Below, one piece after another: positions 13,301-25,632 of a stretch of DNA of 64,000 nt; position 1 is the stretch's first letter, and every line of letters starts with the position of its first letter. A model generated the notes under the pieces. It made no database searches, had not been told where the DNA came from, and saw only the letters and a program-made list of their open reading frames with translations. Source of the DNA: Edolisoma coerulescens (Eukaryota; Chordata; Aves; Passeriformes; Campephagidae); contig VWZW01005504.1 in assembly GCA_013397115.1 (NCBI GenBank), positions 429,412 to 493,411 of the forward strand. Reading direction: 5' to 3'. The translations under genes were made by a program, and so were the position numbers.

Positions 13301-15470
13301 CCCAAAAAAATCTGGACAGAAGTAGATGAGACATCAGCAATACCATTTCTGAGATAAAGCAAGCACGTTAAGTCCTGCAGAGTAAAGGATTACAAACAAA
13401 CAATTTGTCACAGCTTTGAATAAATACAGAATAGGAACCACACTTTGAGAAAATGATGGGTTATTAAGGTATGGAATTTAATATCATTGTCAATCTATAA
13501 AACTTTTACAACCTAGTCTTATTTGCACAGAGATTACATCCCCAAAGCTCAGTGCGAAAGACACATGTTAATAAGCTCACAACTTTTAATTAAGCAATAT
13601 GTATAAGTAGATTCCCATTAAGCTGTGATTTGTGGGCTAGTTCATTACCGTGGGTTCCAGCCACCAGACACATATTCAATACAAATCAAGCAGCCTGCAT
13701 ATTATCCAGCTTAATGTGAGCCTACTTGGGATATTTTATCACCAGTTCAGATTGGTGGTTCAGAGAACTATATTTTTTTCTAAGATTGGGGGCAGTGACC
13801 AGAACCTTATAATGACCCCATGTTGTTTTCTTAATAAAACTATCCATCTGAACTGTTTAGTTGCAATTGGTAATTATTCATACAGTTAATCATAGTTCTG
13901 TTATATACAATATGTATATGACATTCAGCCAGAACACATTTGCTCTCATTTAAATTAGATGTGTAAAATAAGGCACAAAAGGAGGAAATATGGATACTAA
14001 AGAATGCAACAATAAAAATAATTCATACATTTTACTCCAAAGAGAGTGATGACATTTTCCAGGTCTTGGAATAACTCTCTTTTGCGTTCCTGAATTATGC
14101 TAAAATTTCTGCCCCCAGTTTGTGACACAGGATGTCAAGTGGAATATTTTCTATCAGCTTTACTCATGACAGTGTGGAATGCCATTTCACATTTTTCTTG
14201 CTTAGACGGATTTCCCATTGATTACATCAGCAGTGAGGATTGTACAGCAATTTGATGCAACAGTCTTAAAAATTAGATGGATATTCTGCAATATTTAACA
14301 CTTTTTTATTTTTTGCAGGAGTTATTAGTTCATGGATCACTGGATCATCATCTAGGAGAAATTACTACAGTCAGATTTCTGGAAAATAATACTTCATCAT
14401 TGCCTTTTCTTTTGGTATTCTTTCCATAACAATAAGTGAATGAATTAACTTTGCTGCACATTTACAGTTATCAAGAGTGGCAATTGTTTTTAACAGCCCT
14501 TTGAGTAACGATTCTACTGTATTTCACTGTAAGGAAATACACATTTTATTTACCGACTGACCTTTTCTCTGCAACCTCTCTTTAGCCCCCATAAAACATA
14601 CACAAAATATTTAGGGTTGATTTTTTTTTAAAATTTATATTTTCTACTTTGCTACTGAAAATTCTCTAAATGACCAATCTTAGATAATGTAATGATACTA
14701 CCAAGAGCTTTCCAGTATTTATTTGGAAAGCAGAATTTGCCAGGGAGCCCCAGGTTCATCTTATTCAGTATCTTTCTAACACCAGCAGCTTAGCCATGAG
14801 GTTTTATGAAATCAAGGAGGGAATAAGACCCAGTAGAGGAGACTCCAGGCTGAAAGAGAAAGGAGTGAGCTCCTGAGGAGATGCGAACTACAAATCAAGA
14901 AGACAAGGAGAAGAGAAGGATCATAATTAGCCATAGCTCTACATGTAACAAGAAGAATTTTTCAATCAATATGGTAAGCTGCTTGTAGCCAATTAAAAGA
15001 CTGTAAAGTAGGGACAATGCCATATGTAGATTAGGCTAGTCTCGTAAAAAGAGCCTTGAAGCAGTGTTGCATAGTTCATGAATTGATTTTCCTCGAAGGC
15101 TGGAGAAAAAGGAGCTGCAATAACCCAGTCCTATAGTAACAAAAGTGGTACTGTAGAAAACTCCCTTCAGTGGCAAATGAGTCAGAGAATTTTACACATC
15201 CCTTTTATACCAAAGTTTTGCCTTGCCTAACCATCTTTCCTAGGATCATGCTGCTGCAAAACTATAATGGAGAGAATTTGGGGTTTGGTGTTTTTTTATA
15301 ATTACACTATTTCTGAATAAACTAAAACAATGAAGACCTGGGAAAACCTGTACCTCTGCTTTCAGTTTTAATTCACCCCTGAATCCTAGCACTTTGCCTT
15401 TGCCAGCTCTATGGGATACAGCAGCATAGGGAGGAGTGAGGAAACTACTACATATGCCGGAAGCTGAAGT
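7348..15470. other. Non-coding sequence; no gene recognised
   Basis: Long AT-rich stretch with short A or T runs (for example near 8488, 9191 and 12978). A GC-richer pocket at about 9,790-10,200 is open for 120-132 codons on both strands at once, but without a domain, splice sites or a poly(A) signal in a sensible place. I treat it as non-coding. No transposon, RNA gene or CpG island recognised. Confidence 0.55.
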
Positions 15471-15483
15471 GTTAAAAACAGTC

Positions 15484-15775
15484 TCCTGCAGCCCGCAGAG
15501 GAAGCGTGGAGTCAAGGAAAACACCCAGACATATAGTTGTTGAGACAGGAGCAACATTACAGCCATTAAAATCAAATGTCAAAGAAGGAACAATGCCTAT
15601 TAGCTTTTGGAAACCAAAAATGAACAGTTCAGCTTTATCAAACAAATGGGTTGCACTATCCAATTACTAACTTCTGATAAGCACCATGTCAATTTTGAAA
15701 TTGTACTGCTGAGTCCGTGGAGAAATAAAAATAAATCCGAGTCATCCACATAACAAGGATAAAAGGAAGCCAAAC
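15484..15775 (-). pseudogene. Fossil LINE reverse transcriptase, L2-like (Jockey-group) relic
   Basis: Read on the minus strand, this is a broken piece of a non-LTR retrotransposon reverse transcriptase. The catalytic-motif box survives as CYVDD (YVDD codons at 15,741-15,752; usual form YADD), followed by a run ending in CLSEVSNWI that fits the family pattern CL..IS.WM. The reading frame then shifts by one. It continues in another frame with DKAELFIFG (usual form DKTELLIFG) at about 15,614-15,639, and LGVFLDSTL (usual form LGVxLDSxL) at 15,502-15,528. This order and spacing is that of L2/Rex-type elements rather than CR1, whose corresponding box reads differently. The copy is inactive: one frameshift, a stop soon after the last motif, no intact upstream RT motifs. 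Weak similarity may extend to about 15,960. L2 copies in birds are old and strongly diverged, which fits. The exact family needs a repeat-library search. Confidence 0.72.
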
Positions 15776-16188
15776 TACTACAATCCTGACCTAATTACCC
15801 AGGCAAATCACTCTCCTTTCTGGAACCTTGTAGAGCCAGTAGAAACACTGTAGCATTCGCTGACACAGCTCCGACCTTGTATGAAGCCCCTTTTCTCTCC
15901 TCTTCATGTCCCATCTGATCAGAAGCCTTGAGAAGTCCTCTGACTGGGTCCCTCACCCAAAGCAGTATCTATCTCAGCATCTTTTTATTTCATCCTACCC
16001 AGGAGTATAAAATCTGGGACTGTGTATGGCCCAGTTGAGTGGGCTTTGGAAGTCTGCAGCCTGCAGAGGGAACACGACTCCTTTTCCAGCACACAGAATT
16101 TTGCACAGCTTCACAGAACAGCTGACACACATACGAGAGGAAACCATTATCCTATTTGCTTCTTAAGGCTGATTTCTGTTGTTTTCAG

Positions 16189-16279
16189 GGAACATACAGA
16201 GGTTTCCATTCCTTCTTCAGTGTTGTTAAGTCTGAAGCTTGTTGGCAACTCCCATTTTAGTGCTATTTTTTACCCCAAG
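16189..16279 (+). other. Exon-like segment (91 nt), unproven
   Basis: A good acceptor (pyrimidine-rich tract ending TTGTTTTCAG at 16,188) and a strong donor (AAG followed by GTACGTGAG at 16,280) flank 91 nt. The inner sequence is open in one frame and would encode a hydrophobic stretch including VLLSLKLVGNSHFSAIF. I do not recognise the peptide. Such pairs occur by chance in long non-coding DNA, so this is only a candidate coding or lncRNA exon. Confidence 0.22.
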
Positions 16280-16606
16280 GTACGTGAGTGGTAAATTAGG
16301 CATGGGTTGAGTTTCTCAGCAGCAGAGTATATAATTGAAAGGATAATGACAATAATAATAAAAAACCTCATAAAGTACATTTTCTGTAATGTAATATGCA
16401 CACACTTCCTGCTTTCTTTTTCATCTCAGTCTAAAATGAGCGTTAAAGTCCATGTTTTATCCTTGGCCAGTGGGCTGTCTGTAAGGACTCCTAACTCAAG
16501 GTCTGTCTTATCACTCACAACATTCATAATCAAATAAGAAACATAGGATTTCCAAACAAACCTTTAAACCAGACACACACAGGGCAGAAATCCACTTCAG
16601 TCACAG

Positions 16607-17091
16607 TTGTGTTGGATGAGGGAACGACAGCATCACTCCCACCTGTCCTCACCACCCTTCTCTCAGAGATGACTGCACTCAGAACTGCTAGTAGAGTTGC
16701 TCGTGTGAATGCTCTCACACCTGCTTTGGCTAAACAAAGCCCTGTGAGGCTTGAGCAGCTGGAGCAGAATGTATTTGCTGCTCCATCTGAAATGGGTGAG
16801 GGAAAGCTCCCATGGGTGCTTCTCCTGCATGAAAAAGCAGCTGTAGATGATCTCTTCAGGTGGCACAGCTGTGCTCGAAGGAGAGTGTGTGTCCATAACA
16901 ATAGCAAGGGTAGGAGAGGAAAGCTAGAAATCAGCAACGTGAATGCAACATCTCTCAATCTGTGCTCACTATTTTCTTTTGGACCAAGCCATGCCTGTAT
17001 CAGCTCTTTTGACAACCTTTCTAAAATCCCTCAGGCTGTCAGAGGGACAGAGAGACAAGCCCTCAACTTATACATTCAGCCCCAGACTCAG
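16607..17091 (+). other. Open segment with weak splice-site context, unproven
   Basis: A 174-codon plus-strand frame (16,609-17,133) and a 161-codon minus-strand frame overlap here. The plus frame is preceded by TCACAG (ending 16,606) and could end at a CAG/GTAAAA donor at 17,091. The acceptor has a poor pyrimidine tract. No domain is recognised, and openness on both strands suggests local composition rather than coding. It could be part of an lncRNA or nothing. Confidence 0.15.
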
Positions 17092-17223
17092 GTAAAATGT
17101 TGCATTCCTGATAAGGTAGATACATGTGCATAAGGCCATTGGTTCATAGGGAAAAGACAGCATTTAAGAGTTGCTGGTAAGCCAAAGTAATGTGGTAAGC
17201 TTTTCAGTGCTTAAAAAAGAGCA

Positions 17224-17257
17224 GGGGGGAGGAGGGGGAGCAGAGGGGAATAGGGGG
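17224..17257 (+). other. Predicted G-quadruplex motif
   Basis: Four G runs of 6, 5, 4 and 5 (17,224-17,229, 17,234-17,238, 17,245-17,248, 17,253-17,257) separated by loops of 4, 6 and 4 nt. This meets the canonical rule of four G runs of at least three with loops of up to seven. It stands alone in AT-rich DNA. Folding and function are not shown by sequence. Confidence 0.8.
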
Positions 17258-18569
17258 CTGCAACCCATTCCTGTCCACCACTTGTTAATGAAAAAAAACC
17301 ATGTGATGAGACCATTAAAAAATGTGGGCTTTTTCATGTCTAATTTGAAAGATATTATGAAAAAAGAAATGCATGTTCTCTGATAGTTCAGAGCCTCTCT
17401 AATACATTCACAGATAATATCTGTGGAAAAAAGACAAAAGCCTTCTAACAGTGAATTTTCATTCCAAGATAGAAAATAAAGACTTATACAGTATCAACTA
17501 CAGATAAAACTTTGGAAAGGCTTAAAATACAGAGCCTTGCCACTGAAATCACTCCTGCTCTCTTTCTGTACACGAGGGCATACATACATGCATATCCTTG
17601 CACTGATTTTAGACACAATCATAGCTGTCTGCTGCTCCAAATTCACTGTGAGTGGTGAAGTCCTAAAATTCATCTGAAACATGAAGAGAAAAAAAATTCT
17701 TTCTTTTCATTTTTATTATTTTATTATGTAAGGACTCCATGCCTTTGGAGAAGGAGGCTATTATAAATATATGTCGTAGTGCAGATGAAGAAGTTTTCCA
17801 ATTTCATTAACAAGTAGCAAGATCTGTGCATATATCTCCCATACAGAATGTTTTAGAAATATGCCCTATTATGTCTAGTTAAGTCAACCTTGTGTCATTA
17901 TTTCATATTAGTGTATATGACAGGATTGGCATACGCAGGAAAGATGCATCTGAACCATTATGTGCCAGCCAGGAAAATGAAAAAAAAATTCTATGTTTCA
18001 AAACCTATGTTAAATACCATGTCCTCAAATATTTTGAGAAGGAAAGGTTCTATTGGTAAAAAAAACCCAAAAAAACAAGTCTTTTGTTTTAAGGTTTAAG
18101 GAAGTACTTTGAATAAAGCTCTAGTAAAACAGAAAAGAAAAAAAAGGCTAATTTTGGAGTGACTATTTAAGTAGAAAAAGATGGAAATGAGAATGAAAAA
18201 TATACTGCATGAAGAGAACATTGCTTAAATGCCTTGTTTATTAACATATATATTTTTAAGAAAGATAAATTTTATTTTTCACAAGGAAACTTTTTGAAAT
18301 AGGTCTAGATTTTGCAACATACTTCTTTCAGGTCTAATATCACTATCCTATACTATTAATGGAAAAACTTCTGCTTTATAAGGCTACATTGATTTCACTA
18401 AAATGTTAAGCACACATTAAGCAAAAGTGGAAAGAGCACCTGTTTTGGGAAGATCACATAATTTTCACAGAACCCCAGAAATGCAGGGCCAGAAGAAAAC
18501 TCAAAACACCTCCAGCCAACATAAATAAAAATATATTAACTACATCTCTTCCTACATGTTTCTCTTCAT

Positions 18570-19120
18570 TGCTGAGTTGACCTTGACCGGACATCAGTTG
18601 CCCACCAAGCTCCTCTATCACTCCCCTCCATAGCAGGATGGGGGGCTGAAAATACGATGGAAAAAACCCCTCATGGGTCAAGATAAAGGCAGTTTAATAA
18701 ATTGGAAGCAAAGGAAAACAAAATATTTTATTCCCATCAGCAGGCAATGTCTGGCCACTTCTCAGGAAGCAGAGCTTCAGTACTTGCAGCAGTTGCTCCG
18801 GAACACAAACGTCATAAATAACGAATGCCACCCTTTTGTCCTCCTTTCTCTTAGCTGTTATTGCTGAGCAGGTGCTATATGGTATGGAATATCCTTTTGG
18901 TCTGTTTTAGTCAGCTGTCTTGGCTGTGTCCCCTCCCACCTCGTTGCCCATCTCCAGCCCACTGGTGAGGGGGAGAATGCTGGAGAGAGAATGTGAGCGT
19001 GTCCCAGCAATGGCCGCAACACTGGCATGGCAGCAGCACCTTTCCAGCTGCCAATACAAAGAACAGCACTGTGAGGACTGCCATGGGAAAATGAACTCCA
19101 TGTCAGCCAAACACAATACA
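18570..19120 (-). mobile_element. Solo LTR of an avian endogenous retrovirus (ERVL-like)
   Basis: About 550 bp that I recognise as a widespread bird LTR. Diagnostic blocks on the plus strand include TATCACTCCCCTCC (18,618 onward), CTCATGGGTCAAGATAAAGG (18,671-18,690), GGTATGGAATATCC (18,881 onward) and GTCAGCTGTCTTGGCTGTGT (18,910-18,929). In the usual orientation of this LTR the order is reversed, so the copy is on the minus strand. Its 5' end would be near 19,120 (TGTATTGTG...) and its 3' end near 18,570 (...CTCAGCA), giving TG...CA termini. No internal retroviral coding region lies next to it, so it looks like a solo LTR left by recombination. It is diverged, and I cannot see a clear target-site duplication, so the ends are approximate. 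Class assignment (ERVL-like) is from memory and less certain than the call as an avian LTR. Confidence 0.75.
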
Positions 19121-22100
19121 CTTTACAAAGAAAACAGCTTTCAAACCTAGGCATAAGAGAAAACTCAAAACAGAATTCCCCACAGAATGACCCTGCAGGG
19201 AAAACGAAGGACTCAAAATAGCTTCATGCATAGGCTCATTGATCTTGTAATTTTTATATCTGAATTGTAATTTTCTCTCCTTCTAACATTTGACCTGGCT
19301 AGTGAAGATGCATCTGTGGCTCAAACCTCGGACCTTCTCCTGCATGTGTCATTCCCAAGAATTTTGTTGTGTAGCTCCTCATAGGTGACTCCTGTTTAGG
19401 AGGAGGCAGTGGCTTAGGAATGGTTTGAGACTCAGAAAAGTTTATGACTTCTCACATCTTCCAGGTCTTCAGACAACAGATTTAATTGTTTTCCAATCCC
19501 CATTGCTGTGGAGAAAATAATGTTGCTACATGATATAAAGGAAGCCCTCAATGTCAAAACCTCTTGTGCTGTAAATTCTCACATCTCCATTGCCTTTAGC
19601 TGAGCAGCCAAAAAGTACCTTTGCTGAGGATCAGGCTCCCCATCTTTAGATTACTGGATAATAATATCCTATCTAGGAGATATAAGAGGGAATCAGAAAA
19701 CCTCATCAAAATGTTCGGTGACATGGCAGCAGATTTATGAGAAAAAAAGGTGTCATTATAAAAAAGGAAAAAAAAAAGAAAGGTCATATTCATTAGGAAG
19801 AAAGGAAGACCTAAAGAAAGTACAGGAAATTATGGATCTACCAGCACTTTGGAGTTTTCTTGTTAAGAGAGAGGGAGGATTTCTTAGCACATTTATTAAA
19901 ATGAGGTACTGCTTCTCTTTATTTTTACATTTTCAATCTTTTTATTATCATAGCAATACATCTTCTACTGCTTCCTTAAGCGTTAACAGTGGATTTATTT
20001 AATAAAACTGAGGACTGAGCATCACTGAAAATACTGTTTCCAATGGAATGCTCTCATGCTGTGATTGGTGAAGTGCTAAGTAATTTGCTTTTAATGCTAG
20101 CACATACCACTTAGCACTATATTTAACTGAATGATGAAAATCACTCATTTTTCATCCCCTTGCTTAACTGGTGCTCAGTGTAATCTATCTACTGTACTGA
20201 GAGCCTAGCGCCAGATATATTCTAATAGACCCTCCTCTCCAATCTACAACAAGCATTTTAATTTTTAATTCATAGTTATGTCTTTATCCTTTAATAGAAC
20301 AGAACTACAGATGGGGAGTTTGTTTTAGATAATAAGAGCACAGTAGGTACCCAGGGAAACTACACCACTAAAAGGATTCTTTATTTACACTTTTCAGTAA
20401 TGACTACATATATATAGCTACACAGGAGAAAATTGTTGCAAAGGAACTCTGCAAAGACAGGCAATTACTATCCAACTATAACTGAGCATTATGGATGATG
20501 CTGCTGATAAGAGCACTTCAGAAAACAATTCCAAAGCCAATGCCACCCGCTGCATATTGACCAACAAACCTGGGAGCTCATAAGATGCAAGTAATCAACA
20601 TTAATAGGTAGGGTGCTACATTAAAAAAAAAATTAAGGTAAATTTAGCTAATATTTAAACATACTTTAAATTCAGCATTCACAAATATGTAATCTACAGA
20701 ATTGTACATCCTAGATCAAATGAAAGGCAGTGGAGACATTCCAATATAACTGGAGGAATAAAAGTGGTCAGTCAAGTCCTTCATGCTGAACAAAGTTTCA
20801 ATACTAGATCCACACTTGTTAGAAAAATCGACACAGTCCTATTAGAACTCAAGCTATGGTCGTTCCACACATAAAGTCAGTCCTACCATCAGACTAAATT
20901 CCAACACTGTATTACCAACACTGAAGTCAAAATCTCACGGAACCAGACTCGGATATCTTAACTCAGTGGTGAGAAACTCGATGTATAATATTGCCCAAAG
21001 GGATTTTTACCATCGTAGTCAGTCATGTTGAAAGGCAAAACTGAGGCCAAGGAGATGCACATAGTAAGACGCTGCCCACACCATCTTGGTATTGCTGCCC
21101 AGAAACCGCACTAGGTTACTGGGTGGCTTCTCTTCAGTTAGTTTCTTTTCCAAAGTTATGTAGAAAAGTTTAAAGTGTCAACAGGCAAAGCAAACATTAA
21201 AAGGCAATTTTATTCCTGTTATGACAGAGAGAAGTCATCCAAGTAATATCTTATGCAATAAAAGCCACAAAAATCCCATCAATTCTTGTAGATATTCAGA
21301 AGATTTTTAACACCATTTCTGTCTGGGTGTAAGTCATAAAATAACCACACACATATGCACACGCACACAAATGAACCGGAAAAAAAAAACCAAGAAAAGA
21401 AGTGGAAACCAAACCAAACCAAATTAAAACTGTGCTCAGGAGTGACATTTAAACCTTTAGGTTACTACCTAATGTCATTTAATATTTATTCGGGTGGATG
21501 AGAACTATAGATTAAAGTAATACTATTAATCAACAATGCTCAAGATATTGGGTAAGATCTTAAAAAGGTAAATGCATTCGAAAAAGTTTTACCATACCAG
21601 TGTGAACACAGGGACAGTAGAATATCATAACATGCTAGAAAAATGTCACTGATTACTATGTTAATTGATTACAGAATTCTTCATAAATGATTCAAAATAA
21701 CAGTAAGGAAGTTTCTTCCCGTTTCCAGCTTCATTTTCAGGAAGGTATGACTGAATCAGGATGCTGGCAGTCTGCCCTGTATTTCTCCATTTGCCTCTGA
21801 CTTTGATGGCCTCGAACAAATGATTTAAATTTCTTGCCTGTGTTCCCCTTCCCACCTGCTTCTGTTATCTCTCATAGTTCTTGCCTTTGGGGCACAGACG
21901 ATTTCTGGTACATTTGTATGGACTCAAATAGAATAGGCACTGATTGGTTCTAACTAAAGAGAACTGACTGGTTCTAACTTTAATTGTACTAAGAAAGCAT
22001 GAACATAACCTCCAGGTTGCTTTAAGCTGCTGGAGCTCACAGGGAAGCAGGTATGGCCACCACAAAAACCTCAGAAAAAATGGTCTCTCAGATTTTGTAA

Positions 22101-25100
22101 ATTTTGCAGCATGTTGGGACTTGGCTACAGAACTGGTGGATAAAGCCATTGTTGTTCCTCTTCTGGGCATTTTTGAAGTCTTGCAATTACAAGAGCGTTG
22201 TGCTTTGAATGATTACTGAAAACACTGTCAAAGTTTTAGTCGTGAAACTTGAAAGACAAATCAACAACATTATCCCCACCGCACCTAACAGGTACAAGCA
22301 AAGCTGAAAAAGCAGAAACATGCAAACCTGAGAAATTTAGGAATGTCTCACAGCTGGGAAGGGAAAAAAGAGTCATATGAAATAATTATGTTTGCTTGAT
22401 CCAATCTGTGATCTGATCCCGTGAGTTCACCACACTGCACAGGTTGTTGAAGCCACAGAAGAGCTACGAAGGGAGCATTCGCAGGACAACACTGCACGGG
22501 CAGAGACGTGGCCGTCAGAAACACAAACACTATCAGACAGTAGCCATACCATGGATGTGGATCACGATGTAAACAACTCCACGGACCATGTGTTACTGCA
22601 GGAACTAGCTCTTGTCAGAGACAATGGGATTTCCTGAAGATCAGAAAAATGGATGTAGAGAAAGACATGATGCAAACACACCAACGACAGTGTATGACCT
22701 CCCTCCCCTAAAAAAGGGGATATAGGAACAAGAGCCCATACACTAAATTTACCAGTCGTCCTTAAAAAAAAATGTGTCTTTTATGTTCATGTGAATTTTC
22801 CAAGGTTTCTCTGCTAGCAAACACGATTACTGTGAATTTAAGAGTAACACAAGGAGCTTTTAACTGAACTTTACTCCTTAGAGGGCATTAGAAAACTGAC
22901 AGTGCTAGGACTCAGCTGGGTGCAGAGATCTTGTGGAGCCAGGTACAATGAGCCTGGATAAAGAACAAGAGGAAATGGATATCTCATAATAACAGTGATG
23001 CCTAAGGGCACCCAGGGTGTTCCATAGCACTCTGTCATCAAAGGCCCTGATACTGCCTTTGGTCAGGAGCAACTTCACTGAAAACTTGACATAGATGTTC
23101 CACTCTGCATGTACTTCTCTAGGCACTGTGAGGGGGCCAGTGGCTCTCAGCACACAGTGGAGAGCACAATACAAGTCTGAGAGATTGGGACTTTTGTACT
23201 TAAACCAGTATATCTGGAAACACACCTAAATATATATACAATAACTGATTTAAGCCTGCCCCTAGCATACTTTAAATGCTGGTCCTTGCCTAAGTTAGAT
23301 CGCTCTGGATTACATTACTGTATTGAGATTCTGAATGGAAAGTGTGACAGTGTTTGGATAAAGAACAGAACTTCAGCCTTCAGGACTCCTGCAACAGCTG
23401 ATGAAACTACCCAGGGATGAAGACACATTGGAAAACACAACTGTGAAATTTCAGCTCTCACTGATCGCACCCTAGCCTTCCCAAAAGAAACGGTATTTTA
23501 AAATTATTTGCTTTTTTCTATCCCTCCCATCATTTTATATTCAGGTATCAGGATTGTTTTTCAGTTAGGCATAGAAACTGAAAATAATACCTTTCCACCT
23601 TGCTGTACTCTTTTTCCTCTCCCTCAGCTTGATACATGTAGATGTATGCAGCACACTGGGCTTCTCCCTCTTGTGCTCCTGGTCTGTGCCCACTTCATTA
23701 CACAAAAGGCTTTCCTCACTAATATCACCAAATGCCTGAAAAACAGAACAGACAAAACCAACATATTATTATGGCAGCATTCTGTGAAATATCAGAGGGA
23801 ACATAGATGACTTTGAGTACCCTTCCCCACCCCTCTCTTCTTGCTTTCAAAATATCACAGCTTAGAAGTTTTTATGTGTGTGAAATTTTATTCTGTCATA
23901 CTAATAACCCAGCTTTGCAGCAGCTTACAGTTTAGCTTTCATGGTTCAGTTCCACTCCTGGGCTTATAACAATTTTTCTAACAGTTCTGCCAAAATATTA
24001 TAAAGTAAAACTTACTGTAAATGTATTCACTAATACAGATAGAGCAGTGAGATTAACAATTTAAACACATGTGAAATGTGAATTCCCCTAATTCTTCTCA
24101 CTCTAAATGCTCTAGTAAAACAGTCGAATGGGGATTTTTACGCCTGTTGCTTTTCATAATTTCTTCTTATGATGTTCTTGACACATGGAGAAGATTTGAG
24201 TGAATAAAGAATATACACTCAAAGAGGAAATCACGGCCATGAGGAGGAGATGATGTTATAGGACTGGAAATTAGTTATAAAGCCAAGGCATTGCATCAGA
24301 TTCAGCTCAGTTCATTCGTAGTTACCACATCACATGTCAGATCCTCAGCTTGTGTCATGTGGGTGGCATTTTGCACAAGAGTGCCCTGATTCCAATTGTT
24401 TTCATGTTTTGGAGTGCCCGTACAAGAGAAATTTTGCTCAGATGAATTTGAGCAGAAATCAAATTTCAGACACTGGCAAGTAACTGAGCTCAGCTCTGTC
24501 TAGCTGCTGTTACTCAAATGTTAGCATGAAAAAGCATGAAAGCATGAAAAGGTTGATCCAGTAATACAGCAATGTTTTAAAGAATTTTGCTATTCTCAAT
24601 CTAGTTTAGCACAGCTATAATAAATTTTACAAACACAGGTATGTGTAAGGGAATAATCCCTAATTTCTATTGTTGTTTTTTTTGTGTGTGTATTCTTATT
24701 ATGTCTGTTGAAGCATCTTACAATCTTCGTTGTGCTTCTGCTTTTGATATACTGTGAAGCTAGCAAGGGCTGTTACCCCAGGAACAGAGGGAAACAGGCA
24801 AGGTAGAAGATATTCCCCACCACACATGAAAAGCTGAGACTAAATATTTGAGTGGTCTTATGTATCCTACATCCTGGGCAAGTTTCTCTGCACCAGGGTA
24901 TTCTTTCTTCACACCCAGATGCCACTTACACAGAACAGCTGCTACTTTATTTTTATTCTTTCAAACTAGGAGATAGCCCAGTTTTAGGTTGTCCGAAGCT
25001 GTTTCTCTCACGGCATAAACAATCATCAGGGGAGGCCAAAAAGAGATACAACGTCATGGCAGGACTTCATAGCAACAGTTTTGCATTATACAAAGATATA

Positions 25101-25240
25101 AAGGGGGCCTACAGCATCAGTGAGCTAATAGAAATATTTTTCCAGATGCAACAATCTGAGAAAAATTTGTGGAAATATCATCAGTGTATACCTGGAGTTG
25201 CAACCCTAATTCCCCAGAAGCTGGAAAACTAATTTCATTT
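19121..25240. other. Non-coding sequence; no gene recognised
   Basis: AT-rich unique DNA. Small simple-sequence spots: CA-rich at 21,348-21,370, an AAACC run at 21,404-21,422, and a three-fold GCATGAAA repeat at about 24,523-24,550. Open frames of 90-126 codons (for example 22,905-23,225 minus and 24,852-25,232 plus) match no domain I know and have no splice or promoter support. Confidence 0.55.
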
Positions 25241-25632
25241 TATAGAATCATTTAGGTAGATTTGGAAAAGACCTTTAAGATCACTGAGTACAGCCATAAG
25301 CCTAATACTGCGAAGTCCACCACTAAACCATGTTCTCGAGTGCCACATCCACATGTCTTTTAAACGTCTCCAGGGATAGTGAGTCAACTACTTTTCTGGG
25401 CAGCCTGTTCCAGTGCTTGAAAACCCTCTCAAGCTGTCAAGAAATTTTTCCTAATATCCAATCCATTTCCTCTTGTCCTGTTGCTTGTTACCTGGCAGAA
25501 GAGACCAATCCCCACGAGGCTACAACCTCCTTTTAGGCACTTGTAAAGAGTGGTGTGATCACCCCTGAGCCTCCTTTTTTCCAGGCTACACAACCCCAGC
25601 TCCCTCCTCTGCTCTTCCTAAGACTTGTTTCT
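25241..25632 (-). mobile_element. CR1 LINE, 3' fragment
   Basis: Starts on the plus strand with TATAGAATCATTTA, the reverse complement of the CR1 3'-terminal octamer-type repeat, and continues with CR1 3' UTR and ORF2-tail blocks (for example CAGCCTGTTCCAGTGCTTGA at 25,401-25,420 and TTTTTCCAGGCTACACAACC near 25,578). About 390 bp remain. As usual for CR1, the copy is truncated at its 5' end. It is moderately diverged, with small deletions, and has no coding capacity. Confidence 0.93.

Larger units (their letters stand above)
15961..18569. other. Mostly non-coding; contains exon-like segments and a G-quadruplex motif
   Basis: Between the LINE relic and the LTR the sequence holds two open, splice-site-flanked segments (16,189-16,279 and 16,607-17,091) and a G4 motif at 17,224-17,257, each listed separately. 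From 17.3 to 18.5 kb it is AT-rich with short A runs. A stretch near 18,466-18,510 (ACAGAACCCCAGAAATGCAG) faintly resembles an old CR1 3' end but is too short to call. Confidence 0.5.

Noticed and set aside
18466..18510. Possible ancient CR1 3' end (AGAACCCCAGAAATGCAGGG)
   Set aside because: Only about 40 bp of loose similarity; cannot be separated from chance by eye.
24852..25232. 126-codon open frame ending next to the CR1 copy
   Set aside because: Starts without an ATG, shows no known domain and has no splice or promoter support.
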